From JANQHS01 sp965267505 (lineage in GTDB: Bacteria > Bacteroidota > Bacteroidia > Cytophagales > CCMP332): 64,000 bases of DNA. The first letter of the stretch is position 1. Each line of letters begins with the position of its first letter. The position numbers were made by a program, and so were the translations under genes. The DNA is taken from NCBI GenBank assembly GCA_965267505.1, contig OZ254081.1:1674001-1738000 (forward strand), read 5' to 3'. Under the pieces are notes generated by a model, which saw only the letters and a list, made by a program, of their open reading frames with translations, did no database searches and was not told where the DNA came from. Below, piece by piece: positions 38,005 through 46,431 of this stretch.

Positions 38005-38720
38005 GCCTTCACCATTTCCTCATTAAAAGAATATCCTACACCCCAACTGGTAAGTATGTACCTGGGTTCATTCATGTCTTTTTCGATCTTGGCTCTCAAC
38101 CTATTGATATGAGAATTGACTGTATGTTCGTACCCTTCGAAATCATAGCCCCAGATCAGGTTCAATAGTCTGGAACGGGAATAACTTTTGCCTGGATTTG
38201 AAGCCATAAGAACCAATAATTCAAATTCCTTAGGAGACAGGTCTATCTTTTTTTCTCCCAGCATCACCTTTCTTTTTTCAACCTCGATCCTCAAGTCTTC
38301 AAAGATCATGGGTCCCTGAGCCTTTTCCCTTTCTTCTTCTTCCTGATTTACCTGAGTTCTTCTGAATATGGCCTTCACTCTAGCGAGGAATTCCCGGATG
38401 CTGAAAGGTTTGGTCATATAATCATCAGCACCGATCTCAAGACCCAAAACCCGATCTATCTCTTCGCTTTTTGCGGTGAGCATGATGATAGGGGTATTGA
38501 TCTCTTTTGAACGGATCTTTTGGCAGATCTCGATCCCATCCATGCCTGGCAGCATGATATCCAGCACGATTAGGTCGGCCGGGTAATTCAGGGCCTGATC
38601 AAGGCCTTCTTTTCCATCTCCTTTGCACTCTACCTCGATCCCCATATCCTTCAAATGGATACTGAGAAGTTCACAAATCTCCGGATCATCCTCGATGATC
38701 AGGGCTTTTTGTCCATTCAT
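38001..38720 (-). CDS. OmpR/PhoB-family response regulator
   Basis: A 239-residue regulator. I chose the ATG at 38720; the frame also has a GTG at 38726, two codons earlier. The receiver domain has E10-D11-D12, the phospho-acceptor D54 (LIVLDIMLPGMDG), T and K (MLTAKSEE, YMTKPFS). The C-terminal winged helix (IDLSPKEFELLVLMASNPGK ... RLLNLIWGYDFEGYEHTVNSHINRLR) is the OmpR type, which binds direct repeats spaced about one helical turn. It is co-transcribed with its kinase. Helically phased repeats lie directly upstream. Confidence 0.95.
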   Translation of the reverse strand: MNGQKALIIEDDPEICELLSIHLKDMGIEVECKGDGKEGLDQALNYPADLIVLDIMLPGMDGIEICQKIRSKEINTPIIMLTAKSEEIDRVLGLEIGADDYMTKPFSIREFLARVKAIFRRTQVNQEEEEREKAQGPMIFEDLRIEVEKRKVMLGEKKIDLSPKEFELLVLMASNPGKSYSRSRLLNLIWGYDFEGYEHTVNSHINRLRAKIEKDMNEPRYILTSWGVGYSFNEEMVKA

Positions 38721-38722
38721 AC

Positions 38723-38783
38723 TCACAAATAGCGATTTTAAGTATCACAAAAAGGTCACAATTCCATTCACAAACTGTCACGC
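38723..38783. promoter_or_regulatory. phased direct repeats upstream of the response regulator gene
   Basis: On the plus strand TCACAA occurs at 38745, 38756 and 38768, with TCACGC at 38778; a further TCACAA lies at 38723. Spacings are 11, 12 and 10 bp, and 22 bp to the outer copy, so all lie on one face of the helix. This is the layout bound by OmpR/PhoB-type dimers. It lies 2 bp upstream of the regulator start and 155 bp upstream of the divergent lipoprotein gene. Confidence 0.55.
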
Positions 38784-38937
38784 CTATATCAATTAGAGAA
38801 AATTCATGAACGGATTTTGACAAAAACCTTGAAATAGGCGAAATAGGAGGATTTTCCCTGTGATGAAAAGTTTAAATCTCTGTGATACTGCCGCAATGAT
38901 TCCCCAGGTCTTTTGTACCCGCAAAATCAAATCTGAT

Positions 38938-39822
38938 ATGAATTATTTAAAAACAACATTTATTCTATTGATCGGATGTCTGTGGCTGTCAAGCTGTAAC
39001 GATGACGATGACAATCCGACTCAACCCACAAAGGGAACACTTACGCTAAGCTTCAACGGACTTGAGGCTTTAGGAGCAGGCTATGTTTATGAAGGATGGG
39101 TTATCGTAGATGGCAGCCCGGTTAGCACAGGAACATTTAGTGTTGATGCCAGCGGAAATCTTTCTCAAACCGAATTCAAGGTCAACAACTCTGATCTGAA
39201 TAATGCGACCATGTTCGTATTGTCTATCGAGCCGAGTCCGGATTCTGATCCTGCTCCAGCTGACACAAAGATCCTTTCCGGAGCTTTTAGCAATAAGTCG
39301 GCTGACCTTAATACTGAGATTGTAGGAGATTTCAGCAGTGCTTCAGGAGATTTCTTCTTAAGGACTCCAACGGATGAGACCGGAACCAACAATGGAAACG
39401 ATGAGAATGGAGTATGGTTCGGTACACCTGGAACGCCTCCAACCCCCAACTTTACCCTTCCTACCCTTCCTGCTGGATGGGCCTATGAAGGATGGGTTGT
39501 TGGTGATGCGGGCCCAATCACAACAGGAACCTTCACAGCTTTCGATATGGCCGATGATGCTGCTCCTTATAGTGGAACTTCCGCTTCAGGACCTCCGGTA
39601 CCTGGTGAAGATTTCTTTAATAATGCACCTGCAGGAGAGACATTCCCTCTTGACGTGCGAGGTAGAACAGTTGTGATCTCGGTGGAACCAGTCCCCGATG
39701 ATTCTCCAAACCCATTTGTTTTAAAACCCCTTTTGGGAACTGCCGGAACCGATGTTGCTCCCAGCACTCATTCCTTGGGCCAGAACCTTGGCAGTCTTCC
39801 AACGGGAACAGCTACTTTTTAA
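38938..39822 (+). CDS. lipoprotein with two copies of an anti-sigma-factor-like domain
   Basis: A 294-residue lipoprotein. I chose the ATG at 38938 because it opens a lipoprotein signal (LLIGCLWLSSC, Cys at ~20); the frame is open from 38860. An acidic stretch (NDDDDNPTQP) follows the Cys. Two related modules follow: YEGWVIVDGSPVSTGTF (~47-66) with LSIEPSPDSDPAP, and YEGWVVGDAGPITTGTF (~181) with ISVEPVPDDSPNP. The YEGW ... STG motif resembles the C-terminal domain labelled anti-sigma factor (RskA-like) in Bacteroidota, but no membrane helix or sigma-binding part is present. It is divergent from the two-component genes and a strong terminator follows. Confidence 0.75.
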   Translation: MNYLKTTFILLIGCLWLSSCNDDDDNPTQPTKGTLTLSFNGLEALGAGYVYEGWVIVDGSPVSTGTFSVDASGNLSQTEFKVNNSDLNNATMFVLSIEPSPDSDPAPADTKILSGAFSNKSADLNTEIVGDFSSASGDFFLRTPTDETGTNNGNDENGVWFGTPGTPPTPNFTLPTLPAGWAYEGWVVGDAGPITTGTFTAFDMADDAAPYSGTSASGPPVPGEDFFNNAPAGETFPLDVRGRTVVISVEPVPDDSPNPFVLKPLLGTAGTDVAPSTHSLGQNLGSLPTGTATF

Positions 39823-39846
39823 TTCGGGTCACTAAGCCAAGTCAAA

Positions 39847-39870
39847 CCCGGGCATTGCCCGGGTTTTTTT
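39847..39870 (+). terminator. intrinsic terminator after the duplicated-domain lipoprotein
   Basis: A 7-bp stem (CCCGGGC 39847-39853 with GCCCGGG 39857-39863), a 3-base loop ATT and seven T at 39864-39870. It starts 24 bases after the stop at 39822 and ends inside the stop region of the convergent SpoIIE gene. Confidence 0.93.
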
Positions 39871-42007
39871 ATACCCTTACCCCAATTACACAAACATCAT
39901 CCAATTGTGGATTGCTACCTCTCCAATCTTCAAAGGCCTTTGAAATAGAAGCTCCCTGCTGTTCCATATCCTGGCCCTGGATACTTAATAAGAGCTTTTT
40001 GAAGTTGGACGACATGAATTTCTTCCCTTTTGGTCCTCCAAACTGGTCGGCCATTCCATCTGAAAAGATGTAAATGCTGTCTCCAGCATTTAAATCAATG
40101 CTATGACTTTGATAAGGCTCCAGTTTTTCATACAACCCAATGGGCTGCTTATTGGCTTTGATCTCCTCTACAGTGTTACCCCCAGCCCTTATGATCCAAA
40201 GAGGGTTATGAGCTCCTGAATACTTAAGCTTTTTTCCCAGCAACAAGCACAAGGCGATGTCCATCCCGTCCTGCACAGCCTCCTCAGATTTTTCAAATTC
40301 CTTGATAACCAGCTCTCTGGTCTTGTCCAGGATCTGGCCTGGATCAGTAAGGCCGAATTCCCTGACAGCCCGATTCAATCCATTGTTGCAAACAACTGAA
40401 ACCAGTGCCCCTGGAACTCCATGGCCTGTGCAGTCGGCAGCAGCGAAAAGAATTGCGCCTTCATTCTCAAGCTTGATCTGTTCCATCCAATAGAAATCAC
40501 CTGCAACAATGTCCTTTGGTTTATAAAGGATGAACGAATCATTAAAGGTGCTTTTGACCAACTTCAATGGAGGTAGAATCGCCCCCTGAATTCTTTTCGC
40601 ATAACGAATAGAATCAGTGATCTGTTGGTTCTTTTCTTCCACTAAGTCTTTTTGCCTTTCAACCTCGGTTTTCTGGGTTTGGATGATCTGCTTTTGTCTC
40701 TGAGTGATCTTGAATCGATTGTAAAGAAATGCGCTAAAGATCAGAACGATCACAAGGCCAAGCGTAATAGAGGCGATGATTATGTTTTGTTGCTGTTTCT
40801 GTTCCTCAGCAATTTCTTTTTCATGCTGTAGATCGGCTTCATAATTTGCTTTTGCGATGGCCTCTTTCTTTTCATATTCGTATTTGAATTCCTGGTTAAG
40901 GATTTCCCTTTTATTCTCATCCCTTTGAAGGCTGTCCTTTAGGATAACATATCCCTCATAATACTGAAGGGCGGTTTTCCCCTGACCTAACTCCTTATAG
41001 GTTTCATATAGATTCAGTGTAGCATCCCGCTGCTCCTCAATAGCTTCCACCTCACGGGCGGAATTCAAGGCCTGCTTTCCCTTTTCTATTGCTAAAGAGT
41101 AGTTGCCCATTCTTCTATGCGTTGAAGCAATGTTTGTTAAAGCAGATGATTGTCCAACTTTATCCTGGCCATGGGTTCGTTTTTCCAGACTTTCCTCAAA
41201 AAATTGCATGGCTCTTTGCAGGTCATTTCTCTTGGAATATTCTGTTCCGATACCATTCAGTGCATCTGCCTCTTTTTCCGCGTCCCCGATCTCCCGGGAG
41301 ATCTCCAGACACCTTTCGAAATAATTCATGGCCTTTTCAGACTCACCTAAATGGCTGTAATAAAGTCCCAGGTTGTTGCATGCTCCAGCTATTCCGGGTT
41401 TGAAGTCTATCTCTTCCTGGAGAGCCATGCTTTTCTTGTAGTACTCTCCAGATATTTCGTACTCTTCCTGGACCCAATAGATATTTCCAATGTTGTTGTA
41501 CGCTATCGCCATGCCTTTTTTGGCTCGTGGGTCAACTGATTCCTGAGCTCTTTTCTCGTCTAGTTGAAGACTTCTTGTATAGTAGCTTATGGCTTTATCA
41601 TAGGCTCCCTTTGAGTAATAGATGGCACCTAGGTTATTTAGGGTAGCTGAGATTCCCCTATCATCTCCCATGGCTTCTACGATTGCAAGGCTCTTCTTAT
41701 AGTATTCAATCGCCTGAACCAACTCTCCTTTAATGTAATGGGTAGCTCCCATGGTAATAAAAGCCGATCCTTGCATCATTTCATTCCCTACCTTTTTGGC
41801 AAATTCAAGCTGGAGGTTTGCATAATAGAACGCTGAGTCTGGATTAGAAAACAAGAACCCGTCCCAGGCTATGGTCTTTATGGCAGATAGCCTAAGGGTA
41901 TCAGTATTATCTGGATCGTTGAAGGCTTGCCAAAGTGAATCAATATTGACTTTGGCGATAGTTGGAGAAGCAAGAGCTAAGAAAAAAAGGATCGTTAGCT
42001 TTTTCAT
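39869..42007 (-). CDS. TPR-repeat SpoIIE/PP2C-type phosphatase
   Basis: A 712-residue membrane protein. A signal peptide (~1-18) leads into about six or seven tetratricopeptide repeats in the periplasm (~60-340; for example ALNGIGTEYSKRNDLQRAMQ). One membrane helix (~405-425, IIIASITLGLVIVLIFSAF) and a coiled coil (~435-470) follow, then a cytoplasmic SpoIIE/RsbU phosphatase domain (~500-710: KPKDIVAGDFYWMEQ, AAADCTGHGVPGALVSV, FSDGMADQFGG). These PP2C-type enzymes usually dephosphorylate anti-sigma antagonists. The partner is not in this window. The gene faces the lipoprotein and the terminator overlaps its stop. Confidence 0.92.
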   Translation of the reverse strand: MKKLTILFFLALASPTIAKVNIDSLWQAFNDPDNTDTLRLSAIKTIAWDGFLFSNPDSAFYYANLQLEFAKKVGNEMMQGSAFITMGATHYIKGELVQAIEYYKKSLAIVEAMGDDRGISATLNNLGAIYYSKGAYDKAISYYTRSLQLDEKRAQESVDPRAKKGMAIAYNNIGNIYWVQEEYEISGEYYKKSMALQEEIDFKPGIAGACNNLGLYYSHLGESEKAMNYFERCLEISREIGDAEKEADALNGIGTEYSKRNDLQRAMQFFEESLEKRTHGQDKVGQSSALTNIASTHRRMGNYSLAIEKGKQALNSAREVEAIEEQRDATLNLYETYKELGQGKTALQYYEGYVILKDSLQRDENKREILNQEFKYEYEKKEAIAKANYEADLQHEKEIAEEQKQQQNIIIASITLGLVIVLIFSAFLYNRFKITQRQKQIIQTQKTEVERQKDLVEEKNQQITDSIRYAKRIQGAILPPLKLVKSTFNDSFILYKPKDIVAGDFYWMEQIKLENEGAILFAAADCTGHGVPGALVSVVCNNGLNRAVREFGLTDPGQILDKTRELVIKEFEKSEEAVQDGMDIALCLLLGKKLKYSGAHNPLWIIRAGGNTVEEIKANKQPIGLYEKLEPYQSHSIDLNAGDSIYIFSDGMADQFGGPKGKKFMSSNFKKLLLSIQGQDMEQQGASISKAFEDWRGSNPQLDDVCVIGVRV

Positions 42008-42129
42008 TAACCAGGTTTGGGTGCCAACAAGTTAGATAATTTTCCTCCTTTTAAAAGGCCTGCATGAATCTGATGGGGATTGTTGGAATTTTTCCTTCCT
42101 TTAAAGTTCCCAAATCCATATTGATAGTT

Positions 42130-42828
42130 ATGAAAAATCTCTTTCTTCTCCTTGTATTAAGCGTTACCCCAATTTTCTTTAACTCGGCCTTCGCACAATG
42201 CAATAATTATTTTCCCTTGAAAAAGGGGGCAAGCTGGGACTACGACAATTTCAATGATAAGGGAAAACTGGAGGGAATGAGTAGACAGGAAGTGACCTCC
42301 TTCCAGGAAAACACAAATGGATTTTCTGCAGGGATGCAAGTAACGGCATTCGATAAGAAGGGTAAAGAAATTAGTCAAGGAGATCTTGTGATAAAATGTG
42401 AGAGTGGAAATTTGGAATTTGATATGAGGAATTTCCTTCCGGAGGAGCAATTGAAGTCATTGCAAGGTTATGATATTAGAGTGGATGCAGATAATCTGGA
42501 TTATCCAAATGAATTAAGCCAAGGCCAGTCCTTACCTGATGGGAGCATTACAATTCAAGCTAAAGGAGCCCCAATGACTATTAAGATTCATTTGGATATC
42601 ATCGATAGAAAGGTTGTAAAGAAAGAAAAGATCACAAGCCCGGCAGGAGCCTTTGATTGCTGGAAAATCACGAGCAGAATGGTAATGAAAAACCAAATGG
42701 GAGTAAATATGACCTTTGAATATACCGCCGCTGAATGGATAGCCGAAGGCACCGGAATGGTCAGAAATGAGTCTTATAAAAAAGGAAAACTTAACGGGTA
42801 CACCCTTTTAAAAGCGATCAAGAAATAG
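42130..42828 (+). CDS. exported DUF3108/TapB-like protein
   Basis: A 232-residue exported protein. I chose the ATG at 42130 because it starts a signal peptide (FLLLVLSVTPIFFNSAFAQ); the frame is open from 42064. The mature part starts CNNYFPLKKGASWDYDNFNDKG and is strand-rich with the order of the DUF3108/TapB-like family, which is found in Bacteroidota periplasmic proteins. A GAFDCWKI segment (~180) and YTAAEWIAEGTGMVRNE (~213) are the most conserved-looking parts. Function unknown. It faces the DUF1624 gene, with 1 bp between stops. Confidence 0.65.
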   Translation: MKNLFLLLVLSVTPIFFNSAFAQCNNYFPLKKGASWDYDNFNDKGKLEGMSRQEVTSFQENTNGFSAGMQVTAFDKKGKEISQGDLVIKCESGNLEFDMRNFLPEEQLKSLQGYDIRVDADNLDYPNELSQGQSLPDGSITIQAKGAPMTIKIHLDIIDRKVVKKEKITSPAGAFDCWKITSRMVMKNQMGVNMTFEYTAAEWIAEGTGMVRNESYKKGKLNGYTLLKAIKK

Positions 42829-42829
42829 A

Positions 42830-44032
42830 TCATAGATAACTCAGTATGACGAGCTCCTTTCGCCCTGCCTTTAAGTTCGCATACCATCGGCAAGGAAAGT
42901 AAAGAGAGCTGACTACGAATATCCATACTGCATAGGTTACCCATAATGGAAATCCGGCCGTGGCCATTTCTCCGGAAAGGAATGAAGAAGTATCCATGAA
43001 CCAAAACCCAATTGGGTACCCTGAAAGCGTAAATATTATTACTGCTAGGGTATGGATAATGTAAAAGTGCAGGACATAATAAAAGAAGGGGACCTTCCCA
43101 AACACGATCATGGGGTTCTTCCAGGAAAAGCTTTTTCCTTCCGCCCAGGCCATTAAGAGAAACGCTGGTCCCAGGGTCATACACAAGAACAACAGCGATG
43201 GAGGATACTTGGTAGTATTTAGGAAATCCAGAAAACTGAACATAGCTGATTTCTGAGAGGTCCATTCATATCCGTCCCCATAAATATTGAAAAACCTTAA
43301 GGCTACAAATGCAAGGCACATTGCCAAACCCCATTGCCATAGATTCCTGAACCGTTTTTCTGATGGGTATTCTTTCTTAAACCAGGCTCCCACATAGTAC
43401 CCAAGTGCCATAACCCCAAGCCAGGGGATCAGTGGATAGGCAATGAATAACGCTCTTGGGCCTTGATCATAAACAAGAAAATTTTGTTGATGGAGGATAG
43501 ACCATAAAACAGCTTGAAAAGAATCTCCTTCCATTTGGATTCCATCAAGAAGGTTATGAAAAAGAACCATAGAAGCTCCAAGGCCAATTCCAAACCAGTT
43601 GGGGAGAAAGACCAATCCTGATAAGAAGATCATGGAACAGCCAATGGCCCAGATCACCTGCAAAGCGGTCATGCTAAATGTGATATCATAGTCCCAGGCA
43701 AATCCTATGATCACGATTTCAACCACAACTAGCCACAAGCCTCTGCTTAAAAGAAACCGGGATAGTTGTTTTTTATTCTGGACCTTATTGCCGTACAGGA
43801 ATGCTGCAGTCCCTGCAAGAAACACGAAAGTAGGAGCGCAAAAATGCGTGATCCACCGAGTGAAGAATAAGATGGGAGTTGTGGTGGCCATGTCGGTTGG
43901 ATCCACATAGAAAAGTCCGAAATTGAAAAAATCCCGAACATGGTCTAATGCCATAATGATCATTACCAGGCCTCTTAAAAGGTCCAGACTCTGGACCCGG
44001 GTCCTGGAATAGGTTCTTGGTTGATCTTCCAT
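42830..44032 (-). CDS. DUF1624 / HGSNAT-like membrane protein
   Basis: A 400-residue integral membrane protein with about ten helices. The opening SLDLLRGLVMIIMALDHVRDFF (residues ~15-35), with its R and the DHVRDFF segment, is the signature of DUF1624, the family of the human heparan-alpha-glucosaminide acetyltransferase. Members may transfer acyl groups to sugars across the membrane; the substrate is unknown here. The start overlaps the longest frame of the divergent DinB-like gene, but the real DinB-like start is at 44117, so 84 bp separate them. Confidence 0.85.
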   Translation of the reverse strand: MEDQPRTYSRTRVQSLDLLRGLVMIIMALDHVRDFFNFGLFYVDPTDMATTTPILFFTRWITHFCAPTFVFLAGTAAFLYGNKVQNKKQLSRFLLSRGLWLVVVEIVIIGFAWDYDITFSMTALQVIWAIGCSMIFLSGLVFLPNWFGIGLGASMVLFHNLLDGIQMEGDSFQAVLWSILHQQNFLVYDQGPRALFIAYPLIPWLGVMALGYYVGAWFKKEYPSEKRFRNLWQWGLAMCLAFVALRFFNIYGDGYEWTSQKSAMFSFLDFLNTTKYPPSLLFLCMTLGPAFLLMAWAEGKSFSWKNPMIVFGKVPFFYYVLHFYIIHTLAVIIFTLSGYPIGFWFMDTSSFLSGEMATAGFPLWVTYAVWIFVVSSLYFPCRWYANLKAGRKELVILSYL

Positions 44033-44116
44033 CGAAACTCAATTTGGAAAATCTTTTTTAAACATCCTGTAAAGGCAAACGCACATTTTCTTTCCAGGTT
44101 AAGTTACTTTGAGGTC

Positions 44117-44668
44117 ATGAATGATTTTATCAGCAGCTCCAGAAAGCTCTTTGAATATTATAGAGAGCTTGGAGAAAAAGCCTTGAATCAGGTTCCTGAA
44201 GAGCAGTGGTTTTGGAGCCCTGATGAGAATACGAATAGCCTTGCCATCCTCATTCAGCATCTTGCTGGAAACATGCGGTCTCGATGGACTGATTTCCTTG
44301 AAAGTGATGGTGAGAAACCTTGGCGAAATCGGGACGGCGAATTCGAACTACAATATGAATCAGCCCCTGAATTGATGGCCTTTTGGAGTGAAGGCTGGAA
44401 ATGCCTGGAAATAGAAATGGCAAAACTTCAGGATACTGATCTGAATAAGGTGGTCTATATTCGTAACCAAGGACATTCAGTTGTTGAGGCGATTCAAAGG
44501 CAGATCGGACATATAAGTTACCATGTAGGGCAAATGGTCAGCCTGAGTAAATTGATCGTTGGAGAAAACTGGAAGAGCCTATCCATACCTAGAGGGAAAT
44601 CTGAAGAATTCAACAAGGGGATGTTTGATAAAGAAAAATCCAGAAGTCATTTTAGCGATAAAAACTAG
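44117..44668 (+). CDS. DinB/DUF1572-like protein
   Basis: A 183-residue cytoplasmic protein. I chose the ATG at 44117; the frame opens further upstream but that part shows no protein character. It begins MNDFISSSRKLFEYYRE and has the four-helix DinB/DUF1572 layout with HLAGNMRSRW (~52) and HISYHVGQMVSLSK (~135); the histidines would bind metal. DinB-like proteins include thiol transferases (bacillithiol, mycothiol) and many of unknown role. It is the first gene of a same-strand run leading to DUF2490, the sterol-desaturase-like and CFA-like genes. Confidence 0.82.
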   Translation: MNDFISSSRKLFEYYRELGEKALNQVPEEQWFWSPDENTNSLAILIQHLAGNMRSRWTDFLESDGEKPWRNRDGEFELQYESAPELMAFWSEGWKCLEIEMAKLQDTDLNKVVYIRNQGHSVVEAIQRQIGHISYHVGQMVSLSKLIVGENWKSLSIPRGKSEEFNKGMFDKEKSRSHFSDKN

Positions 44669-44677
44669 CATGAAAAA

Positions 44678-45385
44678 ATGAAGTTATTTTTCAGGTCATT
44701 TCTTATCACAATCTTTCTTTCTAGCCTCGCACATGCTCAGGAAAATGGATCTAAGGAACTTGGAAACTGGCTGATGTATTTTGGCAATAATGCGTTTTCT
44801 AAAAAATGGGGGCTCCACACGGAAGCTCAGTACCGGTTGTTTAAAGCTTCCTCAAATCCGAATCAATTATTGCTTAGGATAGGAGTAAACTATTATTCGG
44901 GAAAGAATACTATGTTGACTGCGGGCTATGCCTATATAAAATCCTGGGCTTTTGTTGATCCTGATAACTACCTAGCAGAAGAGGATAGGATCTGGCAGCA
45001 GTTCATCGGAAAAACCAAATGGTTAAGTCATTTTCAGGAACATCGATTCCGATTGGAACAAAGATGGATAAGCCTGGCAGGAATTGAATCCTATAGAAAC
45101 CGGATCAGATATAGGATCTTTTGGTCCATCCCTTTAAACTCTAAGGAACTGGAAAAAGGAACCTTCATGCTGGGATTCTATGATGAGATCTTCATCAATT
45201 ACACAGAATCCGAGCTTTTTGATCAAAATCGACTCTATGGAGCCCTGGGGTATTATCTGAACGATCAGATTTCTTTCCAGGTCGGCTATCTTTTGTTAAG
45301 CACCAAGGCAGCTAATTTCAATCAGGTCCAGTTTGCCATCTTTTTCAATCCAAAATTGTACAAGGAGCTCGCAATACAGGGATAA
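44678..45385 (+). CDS. DUF2490 outer-membrane protein
   Basis: A 235-residue protein with a signal peptide (LSSLAHAQE, cleaved near residue 21). The mature part (LGNWLMYFGNNAFSKKWGLHTEAQYRLF, then LLLRIGVNYY and MLTAGYAYIKSW) matches DUF2490, a predicted outer-membrane beta barrel. It begins 9 bp after the DinB-like gene and 31 bp before the sterol-desaturase-like gene, so it belongs to this operon. Function unknown. Confidence 0.82.
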   Translation: MKLFFRSFLITIFLSSLAHAQENGSKELGNWLMYFGNNAFSKKWGLHTEAQYRLFKASSNPNQLLLRIGVNYYSGKNTMLTAGYAYIKSWAFVDPDNYLAEEDRIWQQFIGKTKWLSHFQEHRFRLEQRWISLAGIESYRNRIRYRIFWSIPLNSKELEKGTFMLGFYDEIFINYTESELFDQNRLYGALGYYLNDQISFQVGYLLLSTKAANFNQVQFAIFFNPKLYKELAIQG

Positions 45386-45416
45386 ATCTTAATTTTGCAG
45401 CAAAATTTTTGCATTC

Positions 45417-46364
45417 GTGGAATTTCCTAACATAGTCGGCTACGCGATACCCATGTTTCTGCTTCTGATAGCGATAGAATTTATCGTGAGCAGAAAGAAG
45501 CATAATGGCATATATTCTGTCAAAGACCTGATAGGAACTCTTAAGGTCGGTACAGGAGCCGGGGTAATATCGATCCTTTCAAAAGCATGGACAGTTTTCT
45601 TCTTTATTGCTGTTTACGAATTCTTTAATCCTGAAGTGGAAGGTCAAAGAATGAACTTTCTTGGCTATGCATCATTCGGCTTTGCCTGGTATGTCTGGAT
45701 CATTTGCCAGCTTGCCGATGATTTTAGTTACTATTGGGTTCACCGCGCAAACCATGAGATAAGGGTGCTATGGGCAGCTCATGTGGTACATCATTCCTCT
45801 AAGAAATACAATCTGAGCGTTGGGGTAAGAAATGGATGGTTCACACTTTTTTATAAGCCACTATTCTATATGTGGATGCCGATGATCGGTTTTCATCCAA
45901 TGATGGTATTGGTTTGTCTGGGGATTGAATCCTTATGGCAATTCCAGCTTCATTCTCAATACGTTCCAAGACTTGGGTTTTTTGAACGTTTTATGAATAC
46001 CCATAAGCATCATCATGTCCACCATTCTTCTGACATAGAATACCTGGATAAGAATCATGGGGGTTACCTGAATATCTTCGATAAGATGTTCGGCACCTTT
46101 AAGGATCTTGATGACCATAAGCATGTCAATTTTGGAGTGCTTCATCCTCCGGGTTCTCACAAGGTCCAGGACATACTCTTTCATGAGTACAAACATATCT
46201 GGGAAGATGTGAGAACTGCTCCTGGTATCTACAATAAGTTTATGTACATTTTCGGCCCTCCGGGATGGTCCCATGATGGATCACGAAAGACAGTAAGGCA
46301 ATTGCAGGAGGAGATTAAAGCTGAAAGAGAAGCCAATATGGCTTCTGAGGCGATCGCTGCCTGA
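45417..46364 (+). CDS. sterol desaturase / fatty acid hydroxylase family protein
   Basis: A 315-residue membrane protein. The start is a GTG at 45417, 31 bp after DUF2490; an internal ATG at 45453 is also possible. About four or five membrane helices carry the three His boxes of the di-iron family: HRANHE (~110), HVVHHSS (~122) and HKHHHVHHS (~197), with a further NHGGYLNIFDKMFGTF. Such enzymes hydroxylate or desaturate lipids (fatty acids, sterols, carotenoids or alkylglycerols). The closest-looking group is the bacterial sterol desaturase / alkylglycerol type. The neighbouring CFA-like methyltransferase suggests a joint role in lipid modification. Confidence 0.9.
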   Translation: MEFPNIVGYAIPMFLLLIAIEFIVSRKKHNGIYSVKDLIGTLKVGTGAGVISILSKAWTVFFFIAVYEFFNPEVEGQRMNFLGYASFGFAWYVWIICQLADDFSYYWVHRANHEIRVLWAAHVVHHSSKKYNLSVGVRNGWFTLFYKPLFYMWMPMIGFHPMMVLVCLGIESLWQFQLHSQYVPRLGFFERFMNTHKHHHVHHSSDIEYLDKNHGGYLNIFDKMFGTFKDLDDHKHVNFGVLHPPGSHKVQDILFHEYKHIWEDVRTAPGIYNKFMYIFGPPGWSHDGSRKTVRQLQEEIKAEREANMASEAIAA

Positions 46365-46431
46365 TCCTGAATTTTTCATCTTTTGGATTTCTTAGCCTTT
46401 GATTAAATTAAGGGGCTAAATAATCCTAACT

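Noticed and set aside
42774..43265. 163-codon ORF in another frame of the DUF1624 gene
   Set aside because: Within a transmembrane gene with a clear family match; the alternative frame has no domain.
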